From Flavobacterium piscisymbiosum (GTDB lineage Bacteria; Bacteroidota; Bacteroidia; Flavobacteriales; Flavobacteriaceae): a DNA stretch of 64,000 bases. Below are positions 34,697 to 42,866 of this stretch, in pieces. The position numbers and the translations under genes are program-made. Below the pieces are notes generated by a model that was given only the letters and a program-made list of their open reading frames with translations, searched no databases and had not been told where the DNA came from. Every line of letters begins with the position of its first letter. Position 1 is the first letter of the stretch. The DNA is taken from assembly GCF_020905295.1 (NCBI RefSeq), contig NZ_JAJJMM010000001.1:4712001-4776000 (forward strand), written 5' to 3'.

Positions 34697-35410
34697 ATGA
34701 CCATAGATACTACATACAGAACACAGGAAACGGAGATAATGGATGATTTTTTTCTTGAAGGAAAAGAATTGCAGGAAGCGTTGGATAAAATTGCCAGTAT
34801 TAACAGGTTATTGGGCGGCAATAAACTCACGCTACACGGACTGAAAATATTACTAAAAAAATCGGATCCGGCTAAAACAATAACAATTGCAGATATAGGC
34901 TGCGGTAACGGAGATATGCTGCGTATGCTGGCGAAATACGGTCAAAAAAACAACCTAAATCTTAAACTTATTGGTATAGATGCAAATGCTTTTACTATAA
35001 AATATGCCAAAGAATTATCAACTGAATACTCTAATATTGACTATTTATGTGTCGATATTTTCAGCAAAGATTTTAATGCTATTCAATATGATATTGTTTT
35101 ATGTACCCTTACCCTGCACCACTTTGATAACGATCAGATATTAAATATAATGACTACCTTTAATAACAATGCAAACATTGGAATTGTTATTAACGATTTG
35201 CACCGCAGCAAATTAGCTTATCACCTTTTTGAAAAGATCTGCGCTGTTTTTAAATTAAATAAGATGTCGCGCGAGGATGGACTTGTCTCTATTTTAAGGG
35301 GATTTAAGAAAAAGGAACTGGAGAATTTCTCTAAAAAACTGAATTTAAAAAACTATACCATAAACTGGAAATGGGCTTTTCGTTACCAATGGATAATTGC
35401 TAAAAAATGA
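34697..35410 (+). CDS. SAM-dependent methyltransferase of the PKS cluster
   Basis: The 237-residue class I methyltransferase has motif I IADIGCGNGDML (about 59-70), an acidic residue ending strand 2 (GIDAN, about 92), and VLCTLTLHHF (about 135-144). It should transfer a methyl group to a hydroxyl or ring carbon of the polyketide product. It starts at the base after the oxidoreductase stop codon and its stop overlaps the PKS start (ATGA), so the three proteins are translated together. The start at 34697 fits this tight spacing, though a later ATG (MDDFFLEG) is possible. The acceptor is unknown. Confidence 0.85.
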   Translation: MTIDTTYRTQETEIMDDFFLEGKELQEALDKIASINRLLGGNKLTLHGLKILLKKSDPAKTITIADIGCGNGDMLRMLAKYGQKNNLNLKLIGIDANAFTIKYAKELSTEYSNIDYLCVDIFSKDFNAIQYDIVLCTLTLHHFDNDQILNIMTTFNNNANIGIVINDLHRSKLAYHLFEKICAVFKLNKMSREDGLVSILRGFKKKELENFSKKLNLKNYTINWKWAFRYQWIIAKK

Positions 35411-36459
35411 GTGTAAAAATTATATCGGTTGCCAAGCAACTACCCAAATATTCGCGAGCAACAGCAGACATACTTCCGTTTTTGGATGTGTGGCTGCAAG
35501 ATCAGGACGAACGTTTCATCAAAAAAGTAAAAAAGATTTTTGAAGGCGCGGCAGTCGACAAACGCTACTCGATCATGGATCCGGAAGAAGTTTTTACAGC
35601 CACATCATTTGAAGATAAAAATGATATTTACAGCCGTGAAGTGATTATTCTGGGCGAACAAGTATTAGAGAAAGCACTTAACAAAGCCGGCTGGGATCCT
35701 GAAACGCTGGATTACATTATTACAGTAAGCTGTACAGGGATAATGATTCCGTCTCTGGATGCTTATCTTATTAATAAAATGAAACTAAAACAGAATATCA
35801 TAAGACTTCCTGTAACCGAGATGGGCTGTGCAGCCGGAATATCGGGTATTATATATGCCAAAAACTTCCTGAAAGCCAATCCGGGAAAACGTGCTGCGGT
35901 AATAGCGGTAGAATCTCCAACGGCAACTTTTCAGTTGAATGATTTTTCGATGCCCAATATTGTAAGCGCTGCCATTTTTGGCGACGGAGCTGCTTGTTGT
36001 TTATTATCATCCTACGAAGAAGATTACGGCCCTGAAATACTAAATGAGGAAATGTATCATTTTTATGATGCCGAACATATGATGGGTTTTAAACTGACTA
36101 ATTCAGGTTTACAAATGGTATTGGATATTGAAGTTCCGGATACGATTTCCTCTCATTTTGGAGATATCATTCACCCGTTTCTGAAAAAAAACAATTTAGA
36201 AATTAAAGATATAGACCATATGATTTTTCATCCGGGAGGAAAAAAAATAGTCAATACCGTAGAAGCTCTCTTCTCGGGATTAGGTAAAAATATCGACGCT
36301 ACTAAAGACGTACTAAAACAATACGGCAATATGTCAAGCGCAACAGTATTATATGTTTTAGAACAAATTATGGATGAAAAACCAAAACCGGGAGAAAAAG
36401 GACTAATGCTGAGTTTTGGCCCTGGATTTTCGGCACAACGTGTTTTATTGCAGTGGTAA
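35407..36459 (+). CDS. Type III polyketide synthase (chalcone/stilbene synthase family)
   Basis: The 350-residue protein has the full chalcone-synthase triad: C141 in VTEMGCAAG, H275 in MIFHPGG and N308 in YGNMSSA. Spacing between H and N equals that in plant CHS (33 residues). Type III PKSs extend an acyl starter with malonyl-CoA and cyclise it to resorcinol, pyrone or related rings. The adjoining acyl-ACP genes suggest a lipid-like starter, as in alkylresorcinol and alkylpyrone synthases. It overlaps the methyltransferase by four bases. KAS III is excluded because it would lack this set of neighbours and has a different Asn/His context; the HPGGKKI and YGNMSSA motifs are CHS-like. Confidence 0.92.
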   Translation: MSVKIISVAKQLPKYSRATADILPFLDVWLQDQDERFIKKVKKIFEGAAVDKRYSIMDPEEVFTATSFEDKNDIYSREVIILGEQVLEKALNKAGWDPETLDYIITVSCTGIMIPSLDAYLINKMKLKQNIIRLPVTEMGCAAGISGIIYAKNFLKANPGKRAAVIAVESPTATFQLNDFSMPNIVSAAIFGDGAACCLLSSYEEDYGPEILNEEMYHFYDAEHMMGFKLTNSGLQMVLDIEVPDTISSHFGDIIHPFLKKNNLEIKDIDHMIFHPGGKKIVNTVEALFSGLGKNIDATKDVLKQYGNMSSATVLYVLEQIMDEKPKPGEKGLMLSFGPGFSAQRVLLQW

Positions 36460-36754
36460 TATTAACGAATTTGATTATTGTTATATAAAATTAGATGCGG
36501 ATTTTACTGATTCGCAAGGCGAAAACGCAGATTAAAACGGATTTTTGCTGATATTAAAAAAAATCCGTTTTCATCCGCGTCTTTACGAAGTAAATCTGTT
36601 TTATCCTTGTTCAAATTATACACATATTAAATATGATTTTAAAACATTGGATTTTACTAACATTTAAAAAATCCGTTTTTAATCCGCGTCTTTACGAAGT
36701 AAATCCGTTTTATCCGCGTTCAATTAAGCATCAAATTATTAAACAAAACAAATT
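36460..36754. repeat. Dispersed repeats splitting the PKS operon
   Basis: This 295-bp gap has no gene. A segment with ATCCGCGTCTTTACGAAGTA is present at about 36575 and again at about 36684, each inside a ~55-bp direct repeat (36560-36612 and 36668-36723). Related GATTAAAACGG and AAAATCCGTTTT arms form weak hairpins. It separates FAD-MT-PKS from dehydratase-KS-ACP-PPTase. Confidence 0.65.
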
Positions 36755-37192
36755 ATGACTTTAGAAAATATTTTAGCAAAGCTGCCTTACAGTAAACCTT
36801 TTCATTTTGTAGATGAGCTATTACATGTAGATGAAAACAGTATTACCGGAACGTATACTTATAGTGAAGATCTTGATTTTTACAAAGGTCATTTTAGTGG
36901 AAATCCGGTAACTCCAGGTGTTATTTTAACAGAAACAATGGCGCAAATAGGCATGGTTTGTCTGGGTATTTATTTATTAAAGGATACCTTCAATAAAGAT
37001 ACAGTAGTTGCTTTTACTTCAGCAGATATGCATTTTTTAAAACCCGTGTATCCAAACGAAAAAGTAACCGTTACATCGCAAAAAATATTTTTCAGGTTTG
37101 GAAAACTTAAGTGTGATGTAATTATGACAAACGAAACCGGACAAGAAGTTTGCAAAGGTGTTTTATCCGGAATGATCACAACAAAATTATGA
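36755..37192 (+). CDS. FabZ-like 3-hydroxyacyl-ACP dehydratase (hotdog fold)
   Basis: The 145-residue protein has the FabZ/FabA active-site motif GHFSGNPVTPGVILTETMAQIG, with catalytic H46 and E60. It dehydrates 3-hydroxyacyl-ACP, here presumably on the dedicated carrier protein of this cluster. It is the first gene after the repeat gap, and its stop codon overlaps the ketosynthase start. No ketoreductase is encoded in the cluster, so reduced substrate must come from general fatty-acid synthesis. A thioesterase-like role is possible for hotdog proteins but the His/Glu pair fits a dehydratase. Confidence 0.85.
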   Translation: MTLENILAKLPYSKPFHFVDELLHVDENSITGTYTYSEDLDFYKGHFSGNPVTPGVILTETMAQIGMVCLGIYLLKDTFNKDTVVAFTSADMHFLKPVYPNEKVTVTSQKIFFRFGKLKCDVIMTNETGQEVCKGVLSGMITTKL

Positions 37193-38472
37193 GCAAAAGA
37201 GTTGTTATAACAGGCTTAGGTGTTTCGGCTCCAAACGGGGTTGGAATTCCTGCGTTTACAAATTCACTGAGAAATAGTCTTTCTGGAATTCGTCATGATT
37301 CTCAATTAGAAGAATTACAATTTTCTTGTCAGATTGCAGGTCAGCCACCAATTTCAGACGAATTAAAATTAGAGTATTTTACAGAATTAGAACTACGCGG
37401 TTTTAATAGTACAGGAATTTTATACGGTGTAATTGCCGGAATAGAAGCCTGGAAAAATGCAGGATTATCAATCGAAAATAACGAAGAACCGGATTGGGAC
37501 AGCGGAACCATTTTTGGATCAGGAACATCAGGTATCGATAAATTTCGCGAAAGCATTTATAAAATAGACGAATTGCAAGTCCGAAGATTAGGCAGCACTG
37601 TTGTGGCTCAAACTATGAATAGCGGTATTAGCGCTTATCTTGGTGGTAAACTTGGTTTAGGCAATCAGGTTACCACAAATTCATCGGCCTGCGCTACAGG
37701 AACCGAAGCTATCATGATGGCCTACGACCGTATACAAGCCGGACAGGCAAAACGCATATTAGCAGGAAGTACCGGCGATAGCGGACCGTATATCTGGGCA
37801 GGGTTTGATGCTTTGCGTGTTTGCAGTTCTAAATATAATGATACGCCCGAACAAGGTTCCCGACCTATGAGTGCCAGCGCAGCAGGATTTGTTCCCGGAA
37901 GCGGTGCCGGAGCTTTAGTAATCGAAGATCTTGAAAGTGCTTTAGAACGAGGTGCTACCATTTATGCCGAAATATTGGGAGGAAATGTAAACTCGGGCGG
38001 ACAACGCGGTAACGGCAGTATGACCGCTCCTAACAGCACAGCGGTTCAGCGATGTATTACTGATGCAATACAAAATGCAGGAATTTCTGCGACTGATATT
38101 GATGCTATAAACGGCCATCTTACGGCTACTACAAAAGACAGTCTCGAAATCGAAAACTGGACTAAAGCATTAGATCGAAAGGGAACTAACTTTCCATATA
38201 TCAATTCCTTAAAAAGTATGACCGGACATTGCCTGAGCGCCGCCGGAAGTATCGAAAGTGTTGCTACGGTACTCCAGCTTCACGAAGGTTTTTTATTTGG
38301 AAATACTAATTGCGAAGATCTTCATCCTGAAATTACGGCCTTGATTGATGCTTCAAAAGTACCTTTAAAAACAATCGATAAAAATCTGAATATAATTGCT
38401 AAAGCCAGTTTTGGTTTTGGTGATGTAAATGCCTGTATAATCTTTAAAAAATTTGAAAATTTATATGAATAA
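37189..38472 (+). CDS. Beta-ketoacyl-ACP synthase (KAS II-like) of the PKS cluster
   Basis: The start is ATG 37189 (MSKRVVITGLG), overlapping the dehydratase stop by four bases, and gives 427 residues. The Cys-His-His triad of elongating ketosynthases is intact: C168 in NSSACATG, H310 in INGHLTATTKDS and H347 in SMTGHCLSAAG. It condenses malonyl-ACP with an acyl chain. The HGTST motif common in FabF is changed to GHLTATT, placing it apart from the housekeeping enzyme. With the ACP and dehydratase it probably builds or extends the starter for the type III PKS. Confidence 0.88.
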   Translation: MSKRVVITGLGVSAPNGVGIPAFTNSLRNSLSGIRHDSQLEELQFSCQIAGQPPISDELKLEYFTELELRGFNSTGILYGVIAGIEAWKNAGLSIENNEEPDWDSGTIFGSGTSGIDKFRESIYKIDELQVRRLGSTVVAQTMNSGISAYLGGKLGLGNQVTTNSSACATGTEAIMMAYDRIQAGQAKRILAGSTGDSGPYIWAGFDALRVCSSKYNDTPEQGSRPMSASAAGFVPGSGAGALVIEDLESALERGATIYAEILGGNVNSGGQRGNGSMTAPNSTAVQRCITDAIQNAGISATDIDAINGHLTATTKDSLEIENWTKALDRKGTNFPYINSLKSMTGHCLSAAGSIESVATVLQLHEGFLFGNTNCEDLHPEITALIDASKVPLKTIDKNLNIIAKASFGFGDVNACIIFKKFENLYE

Positions 38473-38719
38473 AGAAGAACTTATAGCAAAATTGAAAGTG
38501 ATCATAAAGCCTTACACAACCAATACCGAAGCTTATGACAACCTTACCGAAGACACTGATTTTATTAATGATTTGAATATAAATTCGGCAAACTTGGTAG
38601 ACATTATTCTGGATATCGAAGAAGCATTTGATGTCGTGATTGATAATACTGATATGGAACGAATGCTCGATGTAAAAACTTCGGTCGAAATTATAGCTGA
38701 AAAGCTCGCTGCGAAATGA
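38465..38719 (+). CDS. Acyl carrier protein of the PKS cluster
   Basis: The start is ATG 38465 (MNKEELIAKLK), overlapping the ketosynthase stop by eight bases, and gives 84 residues. The phosphopantetheine site is S41 in DLNINSANLVDIILDIEEAF; the usual DSL motif is NSA here, which marks a divergent, pathway-specific carrier. The sequence is acidic and helical as expected. It carries acyl intermediates between the neighbouring ketosynthase, dehydratase and probably the type III PKS. Confidence 0.88.
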   Translation: MNKEELIAKLKVIIKPYTTNTEAYDNLTEDTDFINDLNINSANLVDIILDIEEAFDVVIDNTDMERMLDVKTSVEIIAEKLAAK

Positions 38720-39219
38720 TTGGTAATGATGTTATAGATATGATGCAATCCCGACAGGAAAGCAACTGGCAGCGTAAAGGTTTTGTCGAAAAGCTCTTTA
38801 CTGCTTCTGAACAATTGCTAATATCCAATACATCAGATCCTGAAACCATCGTATGGCTGCTTTGGAGTATGAAAGAAGCAGCCTATAAAATTTATAACCG
38901 CCAAACTAAAATAAGGGAATTTATTCCTCACAAACTGGCGTGTACTATTATCTCAAAAAATGAACATCACGCTACAGGAATAGTAAATTGTCCGGATTAC
39001 ACCTATTATACAAAAACTACAATCTCTAAAGATAGTTTACATACCATTGCTGTTATGCATGCAAATCATTTGGATAATGTTCTTGAAATTGAAAAGAAAA
39101 ACATTATTAAAGATGAAAACGGAATACCTTTCCTAACTACATCATCAAATGTTCTGAAAGATGTTTCGATAAGTCATCACGGGCGTTTTGAAAAAGTGGT
39201 TATTATTGATCACAAATAA
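38716..39219 (+). CDS. 4'-phosphopantetheinyl transferase superfamily protein
   Basis: The 167-residue protein has the short PPTase motifs GNDVIDM (residues 3-9, metal-binding Asp residues) and LLWSMKEAAYKIYNR (about 47-61, with the WSxKEA signature). It probably transfers phosphopantetheine from CoA to S41 of the ACP encoded just upstream. ACP and PPTase overlap by four bases (ATGA), implying coupled translation and a matched pair. It is shorter than Sfp-type enzymes and resembles the AcpS-like group with one domain. A role only in this cluster is inferred. Confidence 0.85.
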   Translation: MIGNDVIDMMQSRQESNWQRKGFVEKLFTASEQLLISNTSDPETIVWLLWSMKEAAYKIYNRQTKIREFIPHKLACTIISKNEHHATGIVNCPDYTYYTKTTISKDSLHTIAVMHANHLDNVLEIEKKNIIKDENGIPFLTTSSNVLKDVSISHHGRFEKVVIIDHK

Positions 39220-39236
39220 AAGAGGAATTTCTGCTT

Positions 39237-39962
39237 TTAAATTGTCAGTTTGCTATTGTATTTGCCATGTTCTTTAATCAGGGATTCCATTATACGTAAA
39301 GATTCGATGAATTGTGGTTCCTTAAATCTAAACGAAGGGCCCGAAACGCAAAGCACTGCAATGGGTTTATTTTTATAAAATATGGGCATAGCCACACAAT
39401 TCAAATCAGGATCATAGGCCTGAACATCCAAAGCATAACCCGCTTTTATTATCGTTTTAATTTCGGTTTCAATTGTGGCTGCCATTTCTGGAGTATATTG
39501 CTTACTTAAATTGGTTTGTAAATGGGCTGAAAAAGCAAGAAATGATTTTCCTATAGCTGTAGTTGCCATTTCGTACTCTTTACCGGTATTAAGTGTGATT
39601 TTTACTGCTCTGTTGGGCTCACATTTAAGTTCATGTCTGTAATAAGATCCCATTTGTACTGCCAGATAAGAAGATTCATTGGTAAGTTGGGTTATTTTTT
39701 CTAAAATAGGCCGTAACTCACTTTTGAGCTCATTCACAGATAATAAAGGAGCATACAAACATTCCAGTTTTGATGTTATTCTATATCTCGGACTTACTTC
39801 ATCTTGCTCTAAATAGCCCAGTTGTTTAAGACTGTCTAAAAAACTATGCACAGAATTTTTCTTTAAATCCAAAGCTTTCGCCACATCATTAAGTCTGACA
39901 AAATTGCCGCTTGAAGCGATATATTCTAAAATTTGAAATGTTTTTTTGACCGACTGATTCAT
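39237..39962 (-). CDS. IclR family transcriptional regulator
   Basis: The ATG at 39962 (MNQSVKKTFQILEYI) gives 241 residues; a TTG 21 bases upstream is less likely. The N-terminal winged helix-turn-helix (about 5-65, LNDVAKALDLKKNSVHSFLDSL) is followed by an IclR effector-binding domain (about 75-240, YLAVQMGSYYRHELKC, TAIGKSFLA, VAMPIFYKNKPIAVLCVSGPSFRF). It is convergent with the PPTase gene and divergent from the aldo/keto reductase gene, which it may control. The palindrome GTTCAT-ATGAAC in the shared gap is a candidate site. The effector is unknown. Confidence 0.85.
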   Translation of the reverse strand: MNQSVKKTFQILEYIASSGNFVRLNDVAKALDLKKNSVHSFLDSLKQLGYLEQDEVSPRYRITSKLECLYAPLLSVNELKSELRPILEKITQLTNESSYLAVQMGSYYRHELKCEPNRAVKITLNTGKEYEMATTAIGKSFLAFSAHLQTNLSKQYTPEMAATIETEIKTIIKAGYALDVQAYDPDLNCVAMPIFYKNKPIAVLCVSGPSFRFKEPQFIESLRIMESLIKEHGKYNSKLTI

Positions 39963-39964
39963 AA

Positions 39965-39981
39965 GTTCATATATAATGAAC
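39965..39981. promoter_or_regulatory. Candidate IclR operator
   Basis: GTTCAT and ATGAAC flank five bases (ATATA) directly before the IclR start codon. A further half-site GTTCATT lies at 40016-40022, nearer the aldo/keto reductase gene. Confidence 0.4.
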
Positions 39982-40054
39982 AAATTTACATTTTTTATTA
40001 TTTACAAACACAAAAGTTCATTAAACAATTACTTTTGATTAAAATTTAAAAATT

Positions 40055-41005
40055 ATGATACAAAATAAAAAATTAGGTAATTCTTCTATTGAAATTGCGC
40101 CATTGGTATTTGGAACCAATGTATTTGGCTGGACTACCGACCAAAAAATGACAGCAAATTTGTTAGATCAATTTACAGATGCAGGATTCAATACCTTAGA
40201 TACGGCAGATGTTTACTCCAAATGGGTAGAAGGTCACGAAGGTGGAGAATCGGAATTGGCTATTGGAAAATGGCTGAAAGAATCCGGTAAAAGAGATAAA
40301 ATTATTCTGGCTACAAAAGTAGGTGCCGAATTCTCTGAAACTAAAAAAGGATTGAGCAAAAAGTACATTATTCAGGCTGCCGAAGATTCATTAAAACGAC
40401 TTCAAACCGATTATATCGATTTGTATCAATCGCATTATGATGATCTTTCTACTCCTATCGAAGAAACTCTCGAAGCTTATGACAGTCTTATCAAAGCAGG
40501 AAAAGTAAGGATAATTGGTGCTTCAAACTTTACACCTGAACGTTTAGAGCAGTCTCTTATCACTAGTAAGAACAATAATCTTCCTGCTTATCAAACTTTT
40601 CAACCTGAATATAATTTATATGATCGTCATGATTTTGAAGATAATATAAAACCAATTACTGCAAAAAATAATTTAAGTGTTATCAGCTATTTTTCTTTGG
40701 CAAGTGGTTTCTTAAGCGGAAAATATCGTGATCAAAGCGATCTAAAAGACAGTAAAAGAGGTGCATTCGTAGAGAAATACTTAAACGAAAAAGGATTTAG
40801 AATTCTAAAAGCACTTGATACTGTAGCCGCAAAACATCATTCTGTTCCGGGAACAATTGCATTGGCGTGGGTAATGCATCAACCTGAAATTGCAGCACCA
40901 ATAGTAAGCGCAACAAATCCAGAGCAACTAAAAGAGTTAATCAATGCAACTACAATACAGTTGGATACTGAAGATCTTGCTTTGCTAAATACCGCAAGTT
41001 TGTAA
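40055..41005 (+). CDS. Aldo/keto reductase
   Basis: The 316-residue cytoplasmic protein is a TIM-barrel AKR with the catalytic tetrad D49 and Y54 (LDTADVY), K88 (ATKVG) and H127 (QSHYDD), followed by the NADPH-binding GASNFTPERLE region and SATNPEQLKEL near the C-terminus. It reduces aldehydes or ketones with NADPH; the sugar or dialdehyde target cannot be assigned. It is divergent from the IclR gene and about 90 bp away, so regulation by it is likely. The TACTTTTG sequence near 40030 fits a flavobacterial -7 box. Confidence 0.88.
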   Translation: MIQNKKLGNSSIEIAPLVFGTNVFGWTTDQKMTANLLDQFTDAGFNTLDTADVYSKWVEGHEGGESELAIGKWLKESGKRDKIILATKVGAEFSETKKGLSKKYIIQAAEDSLKRLQTDYIDLYQSHYDDLSTPIEETLEAYDSLIKAGKVRIIGASNFTPERLEQSLITSKNNNLPAYQTFQPEYNLYDRHDFEDNIKPITAKNNLSVISYFSLASGFLSGKYRDQSDLKDSKRGAFVEKYLNEKGFRILKALDTVAAKHHSVPGTIALAWVMHQPEIAAPIVSATNPEQLKELINATTIQLDTEDLALLNTASL

Positions 41006-41076
41006 TTTAGATCAAACTATGAATGTACATTAGACTTATACTCTTGTAGATAAATCTGATATTTATTTAATTTTTA

Positions 41077-41128
41077 AGGGACATTAAATACTTAAGTGTA
41101 AAACATTTAAATATTTAATGTCCTTTTT
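41077..41128 (+). terminator. Terminator after the aldo/keto reductase gene
   Basis: GGACATTAAATA (41079-41090) pairs with TATTTAATGTCC (41112-41123), followed by a T tract. It lies about 70 bp after the stop codon. Confidence 0.75.
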
Positions 41129-41270
41129 TCATTTGTATTATTTATTCTCTGCTTCTTATAAATATCCAAAAAAGCAATGATTTCAGGCCTTTGGCTCAGG
41201 ATTAGTTGCACACAGATTTCAAAAAATCCCATCATTATAAATTAATTTTATAAGTGTAAAAAATTATTAA

Positions 41271-41302
41271 TTTGATTAATAATAACTATCGCCATAAATT
41301 TG
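41271..41302 (+). promoter_or_regulatory. Flavobacterial-type promoter of the OsmC gene
   Basis: TTTG (41271-41274) and TAAATTTG (41295-41302), 20 bp apart, match the Bacteroidota -33/-7 consensus. The OsmC start is at 41365. Confidence 0.6.
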
Positions 41303-41364
41303 TCTCATCAAAATCAAACAAACGATTTGAATCATTAAATAAATAACTATAAAAAATTAAGATT

Positions 41365-41781
41365 ATGAAATTTACAAGAAGAGCAAACGCAAACTGGAAA
41401 GGTACAGGAATGGAAGGAAAAGGTACTATTAGCACTCAAAGCACCACTTTAGATAATGCCCAATTATCTTTTAAAACCCGTTTTGAAGAAGGTGTAGGAA
41501 CCAATCCTGAAGAATTAATCGCAGCGGCACATTCTGGCTGTTTTACCATGCAACTTAGCTTTTTACTTTCTGAAGCAGGATTTATTCCGGAAGATTTAAG
41601 CACAGAAGCAAAAGTTACTTTTGAAGACGGAACAATCACTTTGATCCAGTTAATCCTGAACGGAAAAGTTCCGGGAATTACAGCAGAAGATTTTCAGAAA
41701 GCAGCACAAAAAGCAAAAGAAATTTGTCCTATCTCAAAATTATTAAATACTGAAATTACTTTATCAGTAACATTAAACTAA
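41365..41781 (+). CDS. OsmC/Ohr family peroxiredoxin
   Basis: The 138-residue protein has the two active cysteines of the family, C59 in AAHSGCFTM and C121 in KEICPISK, and E49/E50 before the first. It reduces organic hydroperoxides with thiol reductants. The sequence is OsmC-like ([16 protein letters not shown] at the N-terminus). It is followed by an exported hydrolase gene and an OxyR gene, which suits an oxidative-stress group, but no common operator was identified. Confidence 0.92.
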   Translation: MKFTRRANANWKGTGMEGKGTISTQSTTLDNAQLSFKTRFEEGVGTNPEELIAAAHSGCFTMQLSFLLSEAGFIPEDLSTEAKVTFEDGTITLIQLILNGKVPGITAEDFQKAAQKAKEICPISKLLNTEITLSVTLN

Positions 41782-41792
41782 ATACTTTATGT

Positions 41793-41833
41793 CAACCTGA
41801 GCGGGGGGGCTTCGACTTCGCTCAGCCTGACAC
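41793..41833. repeat. Dispersed CTTCGACTTCGCTCAG-type repeat
   Basis: TCAACCTGAGC and GCTTCGACTTCGCTCAGCCTGA lie in the gap after the OsmC gene and fold into a CTGAGC-GCTCAG hairpin; a related copy lies near 14912-14935. It may act as a weak terminator. Confidence 0.5.
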
Positions 41834-41891
41834 AACAATTAAAACAACAAAACAATAATTTAAAAAACATACAATTTAAAAACATACAATT

Positions 41892-42680
41892 ATGAAAACA
41901 ATAGCATTAAAAGAACAATTGAATCGTTATTTCATGTTCGCAGTACTTATTTTTAGTTTCTTATTTGCAACAGCAAATTCTAATGCACAAACTACAGCTC
42001 CGCAAATTAAAAACGTTGTATTAGTACACGGTGCATTCGCTGATGGTTCTGGCTGGAAAGGTTTATATCAGGTATTAACTAAAAAAGGATATAACGTTAC
42101 CATCGTTCAAAACCCTTTAAGCTCTCTTGAAGATGATGTGAGAGTAACTAATTTAGCCCTGGACAAACAAGACGGACCAACAATTTTGGTAGGACATTCA
42201 TGGGGTGGAACTGTAATTACAGAAGCCGGAAATCATCCAAAAGTAGCAGCTTTGGTTTATGTGGCAGCTTTACAGCCTGATAACGGAGAGACTTCTGTGC
42301 AATGGTTAATGACGGCTCCTCCAGCTCCTGAAAATGGTGTTTTAAGCCCAGACGATAAAGGAGTGGTTTATTATGATAAAGCTAAATTTCATGCTGGTTT
42401 TGCTGGAGATATCAGCAAAGAAGACGCTGATTTTATGTATGCTTCTCAAGGCGCATTCTACGCAAAAGGATTTGGAACTCCTGTCACAAAAGCAGCCTGG
42501 AGAAATAAACCTTCGTACGGAATCGTAGCAACTGAAGACAAAAGTATATCTCCTGAAATAGAACGTGCCATGTACAAACGTTCGAATACAAAAATTACAG
42601 AAATAAAAGGAAGTCACGTGGTGTTTATTTCGCAACCAGAGGCGGTAGCGAAAGTGATAATTGCTGCTTCTAAAAAATAA
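41892..42680 (+). CDS. Secreted alpha/beta hydrolase
   Basis: The 262-residue protein has a signal peptide (cleavage after NSNAQ, about residue 33), an oxyanion motif VLVHGAFADGSGW (about 43-55), the nucleophile S103 in GHSWGG, an Asp in ATEDKSISP and the His in KGSHVVFISQPEAVA. It resembles EstC/aromatic-ester-type hydrolases in the alpha/beta-hydrolase superfamily; the substrate is unknown. It sits 110 bp after the OsmC gene in the same direction. Confidence 0.85.
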   Translation: MKTIALKEQLNRYFMFAVLIFSFLFATANSNAQTTAPQIKNVVLVHGAFADGSGWKGLYQVLTKKGYNVTIVQNPLSSLEDDVRVTNLALDKQDGPTILVGHSWGGTVITEAGNHPKVAALVYVAALQPDNGETSVQWLMTAPPAPENGVLSPDDKGVVYYDKAKFHAGFAGDISKEDADFMYASQGAFYAKGFGTPVTKAAWRNKPSYGIVATEDKSISPEIERAMYKRSNTKITEIKGSHVVFISQPEAVAKVIIAASKK

Positions 42681-42689
42681 ATTAAAAAT

Positions 42690-42860
42690 AAATTCCAAAT
42701 TTTTATCCCGAAGCCTCGGGACCAAATTCCAATTGACTTACGTTCAAGTTGGAATTTGGATTTTTTTTATTTGGAGTTTCTCTTTAAAATTGGAGTTTTA
42801 AAGCTTTTTATTGGAGTTTCTATTTCCAGTTTGGAATTTAGTATTTTAAAAACTTGGAAT
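42690..42860. repeat. Cluster of GGAATTT/AAATTCC palindromic repeats
   Basis: AATTCCAA and TTGGAATT units alternate through the gap between the hydrolase and OxyR genes, with CCCGAAGCCTCGGG inside (42706-42720 approx.). The same unit type fills 56946-57056. They can form several hairpins and probably act as terminators of the convergent genes. Confidence 0.6.
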
Positions 42861-42866
42861 TTAATT

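Larger units (their letters stand above)
41006..41364. other. Gap between aldo/keto reductase and OsmC genes
   Basis: No gene is present. It holds a terminator (41077-41128) and an OsmC promoter (41271-41302). The middle is AT-rich with nothing else recognisable. Confidence 0.6.

Noticed and set aside
35407..36459. Alternative reading of the PKS gene as housekeeping FabH (KAS III)
   Set aside because: The Cys-His-Asn residues lie in CHS-type contexts (EMGCAAG, HPGGKK, YGNMSSA), and the surrounding tailoring genes fit a type III PKS.
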